Source of the DNA: Dolosigranulum savutiense | Lineage (GTDB): Bacteria; Bacillota; Bacilli; Lactobacillales; Carnobacteriaceae_A | Assembly: GCF_039830095.1 (NCBI RefSeq) | Contig: NZ_CP142435.1 | Location: forward strand, 124,001-188,000 | Direction: 5' to 3' | DNA length: 64,000 nt | In this document: in pieces, positions 42,564-51,263 of the stretch | Numbering within the stretch: position 1 is the stretch's first letter | How the letters are laid out: every line of letters starts with the position of its first letter | Position numbers and translations under genes: made by a program | The notes under the pieces: model-generated | Database searches by the model: none | The model's input: the letters and a program-made list of their open reading frames with translations, nothing else | Told to the model about the DNA's origin: nothing

Positions 42564-43838
42564 CTACACTTCTGTTGAGTGCACGCGTTTGACTTGAACT
42601 TTATTCACTCGTCGCTGTTTTACGCCGGTTGCTTTGAACGCATAATGATCGTAAATAAACGTGTCGCCTTCTTCCGGTACCCGCTCAAGTTGTTCAATCA
42701 TAAACCCACTCACAGTGCTTGAAATCCAGTCATCAGAAGGAATAATCCCTAACAACTCACATAACTTATGTAAGGAATAGGTTCCTTTCACTTGATAAAG
42801 CTGACCTTCTTCCACAATTGTAATCTCATCTTCAATAATATCGGTCTCATCCCATATTTCACCAACTAACTCTTCTAAGGTGTCTTCCATGGTGACGATT
42901 CCTAACATACCACCGTGTTCATCTACTACAACTGCCATATGCCGCTTCTTCCGTTGCATCATCTGTAGTAAATCAAACACTTTCATCACTGGAGGGACAA
43001 AGTCAACTTCTGAAATTAAGTGGACAATAGATGGTACGCGAAGTTTCCCTTTAGCTTTTGCTCGCTGATAACGATGGAAATCCTTTTGGTGTAATATGCC
43101 CACTGTATGATCAATTGATTCTTCATACACAATTAGTCGGGAATGGGAGGTTTTCTCGAATGCCTCTTCCATCTCTTCATCAGTCGCATCAATATCGACC
43201 CCATTCACATCAACGCGTGGAGTTAGAATGGTTCCTACTTCGACATCATCGAATTCGATGGCCGCTTTTACTAAGGAGTGCTCTTCAGCCTCAATACTCC
43301 CCTCTGAACGCGCTTCGTCAACAAATGACAACAACTCCGCTTCACTAATAGAATTAACCTTCTCAATCGGGACGAGACGATTAATCATATCTTGCCATAA
43401 AGTTGCCAGCCATATTAATGGTTTAAATAGAACAATAACAACACTTAAAATAGAGGCCCCAAACATCGCAATCTGTTTGGACAATAATTTAGCAATTAGC
43501 TTAGGTGTTACTTCAGCTAAGAATAATAGTAATATTGTCGTCACAATAGTTGAGACCATCGCCCCGTAATCGGGCATTAATCGAACAAAAAATAATGTCG
43601 CAATCGCTGAGCAGGCAATATTTGCAATATTATTGCCAATCAAGATAGCGGTAAGTAACGCATTGTAGTCCTGTTTTAGCTGTAAAGATTTTTCAGCTTT
43701 TTTATTGCCATTTTTCGCTTCTGTCTTTAATTTTACTTCACTGACGGAAGTAAAAGCTGTTTCGCTTGCTGCAAAAAAAGCAGACATGAGAACGAAGATA
43801 ACAAATAAAATCAAACTACTTATTTGACTAGAGTCCAT
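42564..43838 (-). CDS. CNNM / hemolysin-C family transporter (CBS domains)
   Basis: 424 residues from the ATG giving MDSSQISSLILFV; an ATG 12 codons upstream is possible but would add a charged extension before the first helix. The DUF21 membrane domain has four segments (1-170), followed by a CBS pair (about 195-320) and the CorC_HlyC domain (about 335-415). Relatives move Mg2+ or Co2+; the word hemolysin in the family name is historical. It lies upstream of the terminator at 42505-42541. Confidence 0.92.
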   Translation of the reverse strand: MDSSQISSLILFVIFVLMSAFFAASETAFTSVSEVKLKTEAKNGNKKAEKSLQLKQDYNALLTAILIGNNIANIACSAIATLFFVRLMPDYGAMVSTIVTTILLLFLAEVTPKLIAKLLSKQIAMFGASILSVVIVLFKPLIWLATLWQDMINRLVPIEKVNSISEAELLSFVDEARSEGSIEAEEHSLVKAAIEFDDVEVGTILTPRVDVNGVDIDATDEEMEEAFEKTSHSRLIVYEESIDHTVGILHQKDFHRYQRAKAKGKLRVPSIVHLISEVDFVPPVMKVFDLLQMMQRKKRHMAVVVDEHGGMLGIVTMEDTLEELVGEIWDETDIIEDEITIVEEGQLYQVKGTYSLHKLCELLGIIPSDDWISSTVSGFMIEQLERVPEEGDTFIYDHYAFKATGVKQRRVNKVQVKRVHSTEV

Positions 43839-43947
43839 TCTTGGACAACTCTCCCTCTGTTCATAATCTACCATTCATTATACCAGATTGCCTCTTCTAA
43901 TCCTAATTTAAATCAATGTTTTTCTTAAATTAGAAACTATTCACTTA

Positions 43948-44736
43948 TTATAATGCAACAGCCAGCAATAATTGAACGGCATACATCCCAACATGTGCCA
44001 TCATATGACATAAGATCGCTGATTCTAGTGTGAAACGCCAATAAAAATATCCTGTCATCATCCCAGCCACCCCATTTAATAAAAGGAGACGTAACCATAC
44101 AAAAGGAGTCATCTCGAATAATTGGAGCGTCATCGGTAAGTGTCCTAAAGCAAAAACAATCGCTACGATACTAATAGCTAACCAATAATGCCATGACTTA
44201 AGGCGACTACTTGAGCGAGACAGGAAATATATAATAGTCGTCATTAACCCAAAGCGCAACATAATTTCCTCAATCACGCCTCCATAGAACACACCTGCTA
44301 ATAAGGACTGTACAGAAGGCATCATTTCTGTTAATTTCGGGATAAATGCACTAAAAAATAAATCAGCTAACCCAATTCCTATCCCTAGTTCCAGCCCAAG
44401 CAGCAGAACACTGCTAAGGCTATCCTTGAATAGCGCCCATGCATAGGCTGACCGCTCATAGATAACAGCATGCAAGCCTACTTTTTGAAAGAAGAATTGC
44501 CCCCCTAATAATGCAATGAGTGCTAGTACTAATGGCTGAATAAGTGATAATAACGCATACTGTACTGCCGAAAAACGCGAATACCCAGTTTGGTTAATTT
44601 GTTCTTCAAGAGTTATCACTAATGCTGGGAAGTACGCCAGTAAACTGCCAATAATCATTAAAGCATAGTAGCCAAAACCTTGCCATTTTTGTCGTTTAGT
44701 TAACGGTGTGCCGTATTGTAATTCATCTTGCTTCAT
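43948..44736 (-). CDS. CPBP family intramembrane metalloprotease
   Basis: 262 residues and about seven membrane segments. The motifs are EEIMLRFG (EExxxR, near residue 136), FALGHLPM and HMMAHVGMY, which together form the metal site of the CAAX/bacteriocin-processing family. Members near bacteriocin loci give immunity, but this one lies 22 kb from the island next to housekeeping genes, so a general role is likelier. It sits 41 bp after the YeiH-like gene on the same strand. Confidence 0.87.
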   Translation of the reverse strand: MKQDELQYGTPLTKRQKWQGFGYYALMIIGSLLAYFPALVITLEEQINQTGYSRFSAVQYALLSLIQPLVLALIALLGGQFFFQKVGLHAVIYERSAYAWALFKDSLSSVLLLGLELGIGIGLADLFFSAFIPKLTEMMPSVQSLLAGVFYGGVIEEIMLRFGLMTTIIYFLSRSSSRLKSWHYWLAISIVAIVFALGHLPMTLQLFEMTPFVWLRLLLLNGVAGMMTGYFYWRFTLESAILCHMMAHVGMYAVQLLLAVAL

Positions 44737-44776
44737 TGATCTAACGACTCCTTTTGATCTAAAATTTTAGTCCTGT

Positions 44777-45754
44777 TTAAACAATAAGTCCTAAAATAAC
44801 AACAATCGCAACCACAATAACTACTACCGATAATATAAGAGCATGCAAGAACGGCTTAGCTCCTACTGTTCGAATCGTATTGAGATTGGTCTTCAATCCT
44901 ACACCAGCTAATGCAGTAACCATTAAAAATTTCCGCAAGTCATTGAGCGGCGCTCCCCAGCTCTCTGGAATCCACCCTGCCGTATTGATTAAGGCCAAGC
45001 CTACAAATAAAACAATAAACCATGGAAAAACTCGTCCTAATGTCTCTTGCCAACTATCCCCTTCGCGTGATTGCAGTGCGCCATACGTCAACACAACCGG
45101 AATAATCCCTAACGTACGGGTCAATTTTACCGTAGTAGCAATCGCTCCTGCTCCAGCTGAAAAAGCAAAACTTGCCGCCACAACACTGGATGTATCGTTA
45201 ATCGCGGTTCCTGACCAGAATCCCATTGTTTGATCAGAAAAACCCAACAATTGTCCCACGAGTGGGAAGAGAATAATTAAGACCATATCGAATAAAAAAA
45301 CAGTAGAAATTGCGTAAGTTGTCTCCTCTTCTTCCGCTTCTATGACGGGTGATAACGCACTAATTGCTGACCCACCACAAATCGCCACACCTGCTGATAA
45401 AAGTGCAGTCAGTTCGCGCCTTGTCCCGAACAACTTCCCTAATAATTTCCCAGCGATAAAAGCTGTCCCAATTGTAAAAGCCAGCAAAATGAGCGCTTGT
45501 ACCCCTACTTCTGCAATGAGCGCCATATTCATCGACGCCCCGAGCAAAATAATAAAAACTTTCAATAAACGCTTGGCTGCAAACTGTACACCTGGTTTTA
45601 CTTGCTCCGGTAATGTCCATAGATTGCCTACAAGCATCCCAATGAAAAGAGCGACTACAGTAGCCCCAATAAAATCAACCGGTAACACTGCCACTAGTCC
45701 CATTGAAAGCCCTGCAATTACCATTGTCACTATTAATCCACTTATTATTGCCAT
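44777..45754 (-). CDS. YeiH/UPF0324 family putative sulfate exporter
   Basis: 325 residues with ten or so hydrophobic segments. Family motifs include LLGASMNMALIAEVG, AGVAICGGSAISALSPVIEA and AINDTSSVVAASF. I chose the ATG 8 nt after AAGGA, giving MAIISGLIV. Relatives in Gram-negatives export sulfite-derived or organosulfonate sulfate; the substrate here is not known. The complementary strand has long open frames, but they are shadows. Confidence 0.9.
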   Translation of the reverse strand: MAIISGLIVTMVIAGLSMGLVAVLPVDFIGATVVALFIGMLVGNLWTLPEQVKPGVQFAAKRLLKVFIILLGASMNMALIAEVGVQALILLAFTIGTAFIAGKLLGKLFGTRRELTALLSAGVAICGGSAISALSPVIEAEEEETTYAISTVFLFDMVLIILFPLVGQLLGFSDQTMGFWSGTAINDTSSVVAASFAFSAGAGAIATTVKLTRTLGIIPVVLTYGALQSREGDSWQETLGRVFPWFIVLFVGLALINTAGWIPESWGAPLNDLRKFLMVTALAGVGLKTNLNTIRTVGAKPFLHALILSVVVIVVAIVVILGLIV

Positions 45755-45896
45755 CAAACCCATCCTTAATCTTTTTTATCATTACTATTTTAACATAATA
45801 AATTAATCATATAACACTTTTTTTCAAGAGTCAATTTAGAAAAACAACAATCTATGGTATGATAAAGAAAAGTTTAGTAGGAGAGGATTATTCAAT

Positions 45897-47330
45897 ATGC
45901 GAAAGAAATCATTTTTTAAAACACTAGGTGCTGTACTTATCCTAATTCCAGTGGTTGTCGGAAGTTATCATGTTTTCAAATCATCACCAGAGTCTGTCTC
46001 ATATGAAAGTGATGTCTATCAGACGGATTCAGCAAAATTCATCTATGACTTAACCTATGAAACAGCGGACGGTACGATTCAAAACGACCAAGCAATCTTA
46101 GACCATATGTATGCTATTATTGATGAAGCAGAGTCCTTCTTACTGATGGATCTATTCCTCTTTAACGATGACTATGATCGTACATCACAGAAATTTCCTT
46201 CTGTGTCACATGACTTGGCCGACCGCTTAATTCAAAAAAAGCAAAATAATCCGGAGATGGATATTTTGTTAGTGACCGATCCGATCAATAGCTTCTATCG
46301 AACCTACACTCCAGATCATTTTCAAGCAATGGAAGCAGCGGGAATCCAGATTGTTCAGACTAATTTGAAGCCTTTACGCGACTCCAACCCATTGTACTCC
46401 AGTCTGTACCGCTCATATTTGCAGTGGTTTACTCCATCAACGGCTAGCTATATGAAGAATGTTTTGCGTCCACAAGGTCCTGATGTCAATATCGGCTCTT
46501 ATATTGAAATGCTAAACTTCAAGGCCAACCACCGGAAGACCGTTATGAGTGAAAAAACAGCTTTAATCGCTTCATGGAATCCGCATGATGGAAGTGGTTA
46601 TCATTCTAACATTGCCTTCACCGTTCAAGGGGATGTGCTGAATGATTTACATTACAGTGACAGTTCTGTTGCACGTTGGTCTGGCGTTGAAGATCAATAT
46701 ATTCCAGATGCATCCGCAATTGAGTCTGAAACAGCTTCGGATGGCACTTACCAAGTTCAACTTGTTACCGAACAAAAGATTAAAGACCACTTACTGAACA
46801 CCATTCAATCCGCCCAATCCGGTGATCACTTAAAAGCCGGATTATTTTACCTGTCGGACCGCGATATTATTGCTGAGTTGAAAGCAGCCAGCCAGCGTGG
46901 AGTCAATATTCAACTCATCTTAGATATTAACCGCGATGCATTCGGAGCTAAAAAGATTGGTATTCCCAATAAACCTGTTGCTGCGAAATTAATTGATGAG
47001 GAAAATATTGATATTCGTTGGTACGAAACACACGGTGAACAGTATCATGCGAAGTTCCTTGTTCATGAGGGGCAAGAAAATATGACCATTATCGGTGGTT
47101 CAGCCAACTTTACCCGACGCAATCTGGAAGACTACAACTTAGAAACCGATCTAAAAGTTGTCGGTTCGCATGATTCAGATGTGATGCAAGAGGTGACTGC
47201 TTATTATGACCGTATTTGGCACAATGAAGATGGACAATATACAGTTGATTACGTCGTCCACGCAGAAGATAGTTGGTGGAAAAATATGATCTACTACATC
47301 CAAGAAACATTTGGGACTTCGACATTCTAA
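45897..47330 (+). CDS. Membrane-anchored phospholipase D-like protein
   Basis: 477 residues. An N-terminal signal anchor (about 8-25) precedes two PLD half-sites: NHRKTVMSEKTALIASWNPH (about 211-230) and YHAKFLV...GSANFTRRNLED (about 385-410). The His and Lys of both HxK motifs are present, so catalysis is plausible. It is not a cardiolipin synthase: the membrane topology differs from the gene at 22685. Substrate unknown, probably extracellular lipid or phosphodiester. TAGGAGAGG precedes the ATG. Confidence 0.87.
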   Translation: MRKKSFFKTLGAVLILIPVVVGSYHVFKSSPESVSYESDVYQTDSAKFIYDLTYETADGTIQNDQAILDHMYAIIDEAESFLLMDLFLFNDDYDRTSQKFPSVSHDLADRLIQKKQNNPEMDILLVTDPINSFYRTYTPDHFQAMEAAGIQIVQTNLKPLRDSNPLYSSLYRSYLQWFTPSTASYMKNVLRPQGPDVNIGSYIEMLNFKANHRKTVMSEKTALIASWNPHDGSGYHSNIAFTVQGDVLNDLHYSDSSVARWSGVEDQYIPDASAIESETASDGTYQVQLVTEQKIKDHLLNTIQSAQSGDHLKAGLFYLSDRDIIAELKAASQRGVNIQLILDINRDAFGAKKIGIPNKPVAAKLIDEENIDIRWYETHGEQYHAKFLVHEGQENMTIIGGSANFTRRNLEDYNLETDLKVVGSHDSDVMQEVTAYYDRIWHNEDGQYTVDYVVHAEDSWWKNMIYYIQETFGTSTF

Positions 47331-47346
47331 TCTATTATAATTCATG

Positions 47347-47395
47347 AAAAAACAGCTAAGAATTCCAGAACACAGATCTTCTAGCTGTTTTTTGT
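47347..47395 (+). terminator. Terminator of the phospholipase D-like gene
   Basis: AAAAAACAGCT and AGCTGTTTTTT perfect arms with a smaller internal pairing. Confidence 0.75.
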
Positions 47396-47525
47396 CTTAT
47401 TTATTAGCTTCGTTTTTGCTCGTCATTCGCTTACTTAAGAATTGTCTTATTCCCAATAGTAGCCCTGATTGTTAACAGATAGATAGCGTACAGATTAAAA
47501 TAAATCGATAAAACGTTTTAAACAC

Positions 47526-47554
47526 TTGATAACTACACAAATGTTTAGTATAAT
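47526..47554 (+). promoter_or_regulatory. Promoter and candidate operator of the mini HTH gene
   Basis: -35 TTGATA (47526-47531), 17-bp spacer, -10 TATAAT (47549-47554). The spacer carries ACTACACAAATGTTTAGTAT, which recurs in altered form at 47784-47806. Confidence 0.65.
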
Positions 47555-47584
47555 GTACGTAAAGAGTTAAGGAAGGGACTAAAC

Positions 47585-47773
47585 ATGATCATCAACACAG
47601 ACCAAATCGAAAAATTAATTCAAGACAAATCAATCACTGGATATAGTATTCATAAAGCAACCGGCATCAGCCAGACTGCTATCTCACGACTTAGACAAAA
47701 CCCTGAACGTATTGACAACATCACATTAGATACTGCTAAACAACTACAAAAATTCATTGATAAAAATGACTAA
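47585..47773 (+). CDS. Small helix-turn-helix protein (62 aa)
   Basis: 62 residues. The middle (about 18-45, SIHKATGISQTAISRLRQNPE) looks like the helix-turn-helix of small phage-type or Xre-like repressors, and the rest is just enough to complete the fold. GAAGGGACTAAAC precedes the ATG and a good promoter lies 30 bp upstream. The promoter sequence is repeated just after the gene, as expected for an autoregulated switch or a tandem-duplication scar. It stands alone, without phage genes nearby. Confidence 0.7.
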   Translation: MIINTDQIEKLIQDKSITGYSIHKATGISQTAISRLRQNPERIDNITLDTAKQLQKFIDKND

Positions 47774-47783
47774 AAAGTATCTA

Positions 47784-47806
47784 GATACTACACAAATATT
47801 CAGTAT
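47784..47806 (+). repeat. Second copy of the mini HTH promoter/operator sequence
   Basis: CTACACAAATATTCAGTAT repeats the upstream motif with two substitutions, and the next 25 bp also resemble the leader. In this copy ATACT/AGTAT arms form a dyad. No ORF follows. Confidence 0.55.
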
Positions 47807-47868
47807 GGTATAGTTAAAGTTCAAGAAAATAAACTAATAATACCTATTCTTTTCATTTTTTATCCACC

Positions 47869-47916
47869 AAAAAAGCTTGTCTCTCTCAGTCGGGTCAACT
47901 GAGAAAGACAAGCTTC
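47869..47916 (-). terminator. Terminator of the nth operon
   Basis: Minus strand: AAGCTTGTCT and AGACAAGCTT arms with inner CTCAGT/ACTGAG, followed by TTTTGG. Confidence 0.85.
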
Positions 47917-47929
47917 ATTAGAGCATTTT

Positions 47930-48574
47930 CTACATTGTTTCAACTATATCATATACTTTGCGGACACATTCATCATGATCATGATCCCGTGCTGGACATT
48001 GATAGCGTCCGAAGAAGATCAGCCAGTGATGTGCTTGACTCCATAAGTCTTTCGGTAATTTTTCCATTAAGCAATTTTCAACTTGACGAATACTAGCATC
48101 TTCCGGTGCAATATTGAACTTCTTACTAATTCGGTTAACATGCGTATCGACTGCGATCGCTGGTTCGGCAAAAGCCACACTCATCACTACATTAGCTGTT
48201 TTACGCCCGACACCCGCTAATGATTGCAATTCCTTGCGCGTCTGAGGTACTTCTCCGCCAAAGCGCTCAACAATATCGGTCGCACAACTCTTAATAAATT
48301 TTGCTTTATTGCGGTAAAGTCCAATCGTTTTAATTTTTTCCATAATATCATCGAGATCGGCTTGCATCAAATCTTCTGGCGTTGGGTATGCTGCGAATAA
48401 ATCCGGCGTTACTTTATTCACCCCGACATCGGTTGTCTGTGCACTTAAGATAACCGCAATTAATAATTGAAACGGACTGTCATGGTTTAGTTCAGCCTTT
48501 GCTTCCGGGAACAATTCTCCCATCGCTCGAATGACTTTCGTTGCTTCTTCGCTGGTTAGTAAATTGTCTGTCAT
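47930..48574 (-). CDS. nth: Endonuclease III (DNA glycosylase/AP lyase)
   Basis: 214 residues. It removes oxidised pyrimidines. The helix-hairpin-helix LAGVGRKTANVV carries catalytic Lys125 and AVDTHVNRISKK supplies Asp143. The usual C-terminal iron-sulfur loop needs four cysteines (C-x6-C-x2-C-x5-C). Here the tail reads CPARDHDHDEC, so only Cys193 and Cys203 remain and a 4Fe-4S cluster cannot be built in the normal way. It follows dnaD by 1 bp. Confidence 0.95.
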   Translation of the reverse strand: MTDNLLTSEEATKVIRAMGELFPEAKAELNHDSPFQLLIAVILSAQTTDVGVNKVTPDLFAAYPTPEDLMQADLDDIMEKIKTIGLYRNKAKFIKSCATDIVERFGGEVPQTRKELQSLAGVGRKTANVVMSVAFAEPAIAVDTHVNRISKKFNIAPEDASIRQVENCLMEKLPKDLWSQAHHWLIFFGRYQCPARDHDHDECVRKVYDIVETM

Positions 48575-48575
48575 C

Positions 48576-49307
48576 TTATTCTCCTCTCTCGCCTTGTCTC
48601 ACATCGCGTAACCAATCATGCAACGGCACATCCTTCATCGGCTTCTTCCGTTGCGTCTGACTGATCTCTGAATTATTACTTTTAGATTGGCGAAACTTCT
48701 TCGATTCTGCCAATACTTGTGCTTTTGTCGTAATATTTTTTTTCTCCCAGCTAAGCAAAATCCGGTCAATATACTTCAGACTATACACCTGATTCAGCAC
48801 CGCTTCCTTTAGAGCCATCTGAATCAACTCCGGTGCATAATGATCATCGTCTAGCCACATATTAAGGGTATCCAACTCAATCGGCGACAATGATCGGCCG
48901 AATTCCTGTTCAAACAAGGAGTAAAGATCTTGCAGTTTGATCGCTTGTTCTTGTTCAGTTGCTTGCCCGTGCTCTTTTTGCAAACAATGCCATAATTTTT
49001 CATATAACACATCGAAGTTTAGTTGATCCTCAGATTTTCCAGCACTATTCTGTAAGGTATTAATGGTCAATGCTTGCTTATTGATCAAAGATTGAATTGC
49101 TTCAAACAATTCATCACGACTACAATCCATCTGCTGGGCAATCGTCTGAAAATTAGGAAAACCTTCCTGTTGATTAGCTGCTTGTAATTGTAGTAAAACA
49201 ACCAGTTCCCGCTCATTCAAGCCAATCTGACGATAATACTTCAATAAAATATTGGGAATGGTTAACTGTCCTTGGTGTAGCCAATCTTGCATCATCTCCC
49301 AAGTCAC
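48576..49307 (-). CDS. dnaD: DNA replication protein DnaD
   Basis: 243 residues. The N-terminal winged-helix domain (TIPNILLKYYRQIGLNERELV) is followed by a DnaD C-terminal domain (about 130-215, FGRSLSPIELDTLNMWLDD) with the conserved Tyr-rich helix. It initiates primosome assembly together with the DnaB and DnaI encoded at 5764-8084. I chose GTG 49307, 10 nt after AAAGGAG; the open frame continues upstream into asnS without a plausible start. It lies between asnS and nth, the standard Firmicutes order. Confidence 0.93.
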   Translation of the reverse strand: MTWEMMQDWLHQGQLTIPNILLKYYRQIGLNERELVVLLQLQAANQQEGFPNFQTIAQQMDCSRDELFEAIQSLINKQALTINTLQNSAGKSEDQLNFDVLYEKLWHCLQKEHGQATEQEQAIKLQDLYSLFEQEFGRSLSPIELDTLNMWLDDDHYAPELIQMALKEAVLNQVYSLKYIDRILLSWEKKNITTKAQVLAESKKFRQSKSNNSEISQTQRKKPMKDVPLHDWLRDVRQGERGE

Positions 49308-49328
49308 GTGCAATCCTCTCCTTTCAAC

Positions 49329-49356
49329 ATAAAAACTGCTGAAAAGACAGCAGTTT
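49329..49356 (-). terminator. Terminator between asnS and dnaD
   Basis: AAAAACTGCTG and CAGCAGTTTTT are perfect 11-bp arms with a 6-nt loop. It lies only about 20 bp before the dnaD start, so read-through or a separate promoter must serve dnaD. Confidence 0.85.
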
Positions 49357-49389
49357 TTGATAGTGTTCATGTATCGTTTACAATTTATA

Positions 49390-50685
49390 TTATGGGTAAA
49401 TTCGGTTGAGTAAACGTGGGAATGGAATGGCTTCTCGAATATGTTCGGTTCCAGCAATCCAAGTTACTGTACGCTCTAACCCTAAACCAAAACCAGAATG
49501 TGGAACTGAGCCGTAACGGCGTAAATCTAAATACCATTCATATTCTTCGGTCCCTAGACCAAAGTTCTCAATGCCTTCCAATAATTTCTCATAATCATCT
49601 TCACGTTGCGATCCACCAATAATTTCCCCGTATCCTTCTGGTGCAATCATATCCGCACAAATGACAACATCTTCACGTTCAGGATGTTGCTTCATATAGA
49701 AGGCTTTAATCGCTTTTGGATAATTGGTAATGAAGATCGGTGTTTCGTATTGTTCAGCTAAGAATGTCTCTTCAGGCGAACCAAAGTCAACGCCCCACTC
49801 AACATCAAACTCATTATTTTGTAAGATTTCAATAGCTTCATCGTAGCTAACTCGTGGATAAGGTAGTTGCGTATATTTTTTCAACTGTTCTTTGTCTCGG
49901 TCCAAGACATCGAGGGCATAGTCACAGTTATCCAATACTGATTGAACTAAGTGGGCTACATAACGTTCTTGGATATTTAGCGATTCCTCATGTTCAACGA
50001 AGGCCATCTCTGGTTCAATCATCCAGAATTCAATCAAGTGGCGACGTGTTTTTGATTTCTCAGCACGGAAGGTCGGCCCGAATGTGTACACTTTCCCTAA
50101 AGCCATCGCTCCCGCTTCACCATACAACTGACCAGTCTGTGCTAAATACGCATCCTCATCAAAGTATTCGGTATGGAATAAATCAGTCGTGTTCTCCCCT
50201 GCATTCCCCACTAGAATAGGTGAATCCATCTGTATGAATCCTTCGCGTTGATAAAATTCATGTGTTGCTCGGATAATTTCATTACGGATTAACATAATCG
50301 CATGTTGTTTAGACGAACGTAACCATAAGTGGCGGTGGTCCATCAAGAAATCTGTCCCATGATCTTTTGGTGTAATCGGGTAATCGTCGGATTGACCAAC
50401 AACTTCAATATCTTCGACTTGAATTTCATAGCCAAATTTCGAACGGGAATCTTCCGAAATTTCACCTGTTACCCAAATGGCTGTTTCTTGATTTAAGCTC
50501 GTCGCAAGATCGAATAACTCCTCTGAAACCTTACTTTTTACAATAACTGCTTGAAAAAAAGCTGAGCCATCGCGCAAACTTAAGAACGCAATTTTTCCGC
50601 TTGAGCGCTTATTAGCAACCCAAGCACCTATTTTAACTTTTTCACCTACATAATCTGCTGCATTAATAATTCGAATATTTTTCAC
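49390..50685 (-). CDS. asnS: Asparaginyl-tRNA synthetase
   Basis: 431 residues. Class II synthetase with an N-terminal OB-fold anticodon-binding domain (1-110) and a catalytic core: motif 2 in [21 protein letters not shown] and motif 3 in [15 protein letters not shown]. The core lacks the large insertion of bacterial AspS, which supports AsnRS. Start is GTG after AAAGGAGCTTACGA. No T-box motif is visible in the 27 bp before it, so it is probably cotranscribed with the upstream tseB-like gene. Confidence 0.95.
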   Translation of the reverse strand: MKNIRIINAADYVGEKVKIGAWVANKRSSGKIAFLSLRDGSAFFQAVIVKSKVSEELFDLATSLNQETAIWVTGEISEDSRSKFGYEIQVEDIEVVGQSDDYPITPKDHGTDFLMDHRHLWLRSSKQHAIMLIRNEIIRATHEFYQREGFIQMDSPILVGNAGENTTDLFHTEYFDEDAYLAQTGQLYGEAGAMALGKVYTFGPTFRAEKSKTRRHLIEFWMIEPEMAFVEHEESLNIQERYVAHLVQSVLDNCDYALDVLDRDKEQLKKYTQLPYPRVSYDEAIEILQNNEFDVEWGVDFGSPEETFLAEQYETPIFITNYPKAIKAFYMKQHPEREDVVICADMIAPEGYGEIIGGSQREDDYEKLLEGIENFGLGTEEYEWYLDLRRYGSVPHSGFGLGLERTVTWIAGTEHIREAIPFPRLLNRIYP

Positions 50686-50712
50686 TCGTAAGCTCCTTTA
50701 CTGTTCATTTCA

Positions 50713-51192
50713 TTATAATCCATCAATTGTTCTTAGCCAAGCACCGGTTTCCAGCGAGGCGATATAATAGCCTAATGAGCCATTGCTTTTTTTGTAAGTG
50801 ACTTCCCAGATAGGAATATTTTGTTTGATAATTCCCATACGATAATTCAAAATTTTGGCAGGGGCAACATCTTCTATCATCTGTGCGGTAACTGCTTCTT
50901 GAGAGACAGTATCTGCTTGATCTAACACCATAATAGCTCCATCACTCTGTCTGATCAGCACAATAATAGATGATTGATCGTCATTTTGACCGGTCACCGT
51001 CAGATATGAACCTTCTGAGTCGGTGTACCAGTAGAATGCCTCTTGCTTAACTAAATTAGCATGTTTCTGCGCAAAGTTAGTGGCTTCTACTTTGGCTTGG
51101 TAGTAAGGGCCCGCTGCACGATTAAACATCAAAATCATAAAAATAATGATAGCTGTCAATATAAAATTTAAACTGATTAATAATTTTTTCAC
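50713..51192 (-). CDS. TseB/YpmB-like DUF5590 protein
   Basis: 159 residues: one N-terminal membrane segment (LLISLNFILTAIIIFMILM) and two PepSY-like repeats outside. In Bacillus this protein affects PBP2A and cell elongation. It occupies the conserved place between dinG and asnS. Start is GTG after GGGAGGTTGTGCA. Assignment rests on synteny and topology more than on signature residues. Confidence 0.8.
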   Translation of the reverse strand: MKKLLISLNFILTAIIIFMILMFNRAAGPYYQAKVEATNFAQKHANLVKQEAFYWYTDSEGSYLTVTGQNDDQSSIIVLIRQSDGAIMVLDQADTVSQEAVTAQMIEDVAPAKILNYRMGIIKQNIPIWEVTYKKSNGSLGYYIASLETGAWLRTIDGL

Positions 51193-51263
51193 TGCACAAC
51201 CTCCCTACCCATGCATAACAATAGCGACTTGATTATACCAAAAAACAGGTCTAAAATAAACGG

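Noticed and set aside
43948-44736. CPBP protease as immunity gene of the island
   Set aside because: It lies more than 20 kb away in a housekeeping context, with no box promoter seen upstream.
44880-45806. Long plus-strand ORFs of 117 and 154 codons
   Set aside because: Antisense shadows of the YeiH-like gene, whose codons and motifs are clearly real; no ribosome sites.
47585-47773. Prophage remnant around the mini HTH gene
   Set aside because: No integrase, attachment repeat or other phage gene nearby; flanking genes are chromosomal housekeeping.
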